Source of the DNA: Archegozetes longisetosus
Lineage: Eukaryota > Arthropoda > Arachnida > Sarcoptiformes > Trhypochthoniidae
Direction: 5' to 3'
Length of the DNA stretch: 64,000 bases
Assembly: GCA_018873245.2 (NCBI GenBank)
Contig: JAEMBT020000004.1
Location: 12,842,418 to 12,906,417 of the forward strand
The notes beneath the pieces were generated by a model. It worked only from the letters and a program-made list of their open reading frames with translations, was not told the origin of the DNA and made no database searches. Made by a program: the position numbers and the translations under genes. This document shows, in pieces, positions 63,003 to 64,000 of this stretch. Position 1 is the stretch's first letter; each line of letters starts with the position of its first letter.

Positions 63003-64000
63003 TCAATGCGATAGATAAAGCAGAGAAGGTTTAAAACAAAGTTATAATTTAGGCTTATTTGTTTTGATAGATGATCATTCTTTGCATAAATATTTTTTCG
63101 AGATGACAGAAATGCAATTTGACAGTTGTTTTGTGGAAGGTTCAATGCAACGCTTGGTTTATACCAACTGTACAAATTCTAACATGACTATATCTGTTTA
63201 TATGCAGGTCATTCATTGATGACCTAAAAGGTAATAAATATTAGAGATGTTTTGATTATCTCACTCCAACGTTATTTTTCGTTAGCCTTAAGAAAATTTC
63301 AGATTTCCTGGTCTTTGTATAAATATGTCGAAACTTATGTTTTGCAAAACTTTAAATAATATAGTTTAAATTTAATCTAATTCGTTACGTTAAGATGATA
63401 TGAGGTGCAAAATAAACATAATAATGAACGAATTCAATTTTCTTTCTTTTGAAAACATTATTTGAATAAACTTTGAATTTTTGAATAGGAACAATAAATT
63501 CGTTTTAAACCTAGTGAATGATATTTCTTAAGAAATGTTTAGTCATCAATATCTATTAATTCATTAAGATTTATCATACTTTGAAGATTTTGTTGAACTG
63601 GAAGTGCATAAAATTGATTTTGTATGAAAATAATCAAATAGCGTCTTATAATATTATTTTGCTCGAAATGCTGCTAAATTTGAAAGATATTTACTTATCA
63701 GTAAATAGATGGCAAATGCTCTGGTATTGGCTCTCAATCATATGAGCCAATGGATATATAGTTTGAGAGCAGATGTCCGTCACATTAGTTGCAGGCAAAA
63801 CATCAGTTACTCATTGAGTTTTTGGAGAGTACTGTTGAAGGATTTTAATAGTGTTTTGGAGAAGAAAAAAGTTTAAATGGATTTTCAGTAATGACACATT
63901 CAATTCAATTTTCAGAGTTTCGAATGGCTTTCTTTCAGACGCATTCGATCTGTTGCCCTATAAGTGCTTAAAAGCCAAACAAAATATAAGATCTATTAAT
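63003..64000. other. AT-rich non-coding tail
   Basis: No gene supported. It contains the 63726-63751 inverted repeat listed separately. Confidence 0.5.
63726..63751. other. Perfect 8-bp inverted repeat with CCAAT words
   Basis: ATTGGCTC and GAGCCAAT flank a 10-nt spacer. The arms carry facing CCAAT boxes. It may be a protein-binding dyad or a chance hairpin. Confidence 0.4.

Larger units (their letters stand above)
1..64000. other. AT-rich non-coding eukaryotic DNA, probably intronic or intergenic
   Basis: No long open frame with protein-like composition is present on either strand. The longest frames are a 149-codon minus-strand one at 38511-38960, inflated by a (CA)n tract, and a 138-codon minus-strand one at 42868-43284. 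Neither shows a domain I can name. Microsatellites, scattered minisatellites and paired splice-type signals point to an animal genome. The best splice-type signals are all on the plus strand, which suggests a long intron of a plus-strand gene. That is inference, since no anchor exon of a known protein is visible. A gene-poor intergenic region is the main alternative. Confidence 0.6.

Noticed and set aside
1..64000. CRISPR array, bacterial operon or phage region
   Set aside because: No regularly spaced direct repeats, no dense gene layout and no ribosome binding sites; the texture is that of an animal genome.

Overview
The window is AT-rich (roughly 30% G+C by eye) eukaryotic DNA with no recognisable complete gene. 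No open frame exceeds about 150 codons. The longest owe their length to low complexity or chance, for example a Val-Cys run read from a (CA)n tract. There are no operons, ribosome binding sites, tRNA or rRNA genes. Microsatellites of GA/CT, CA and TA, short minisatellites, and paired GT-AG splice-type signals suggest an invertebrate animal, perhaps an arthropod such as a mite or insect. That assignment is inference.

The most coherent reading is the inside of one or more very long introns of a plus-strand gene, or a gene desert with scattered exons. The evidence, left to right: a 44-nt candidate internal exon at 16425-16468 with a very good pyrimidine tract and a GT donor; two plus-strand sites where a 3' splice site directly abuts a 5' splice site (45338|45339 and 58969|58970), each with a second good donor 64 or 42 nt downstream, the layout of a recursive-splicing (ratchet) point with its RS-exon; and two microexon-sized candidates at 61966-61972 and 62207-62216, followed by a possible 90-nt in-frame exon at 62791-62880. 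All of these lie on the plus strand. The protein is not recognised, and every splice call is prediction by eye.

Region by region: 0-7 kb is AT-rich filler with an E-box/AP-1 palindrome near 310. 7.3-7.6 kb is a richer island with a possible 30-nt exon. 7.6-16 kb is filler with a hairpin at 13.9 kb and a (GA)20 tract at 15.4 kb. 16.2-16.5 kb holds the best exon. 18.0-18.2 kb and 19.6-20.1 kb are G+C-richer islands; the second has a degraded minus-strand open stretch that may be a mobile-element relic. 20-32 kb is mostly empty. 32.2-32.6 kb may be an enhancer. 34-45 kb has GA-rich, CA and TA tracts. 45.3-45.4 kb is the first ratchet site. 49.5-54.3 kb carries long GA/CT microsatellites. 54.65-55.2 kb is a compositional island. 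58.97 kb is the second ratchet site. 59.6-61.9 kb is an unusual block full of 8-12 bp tandem duplications, including a run of TATA-like units. 61.9-63 kb holds the microexon and exon candidates.
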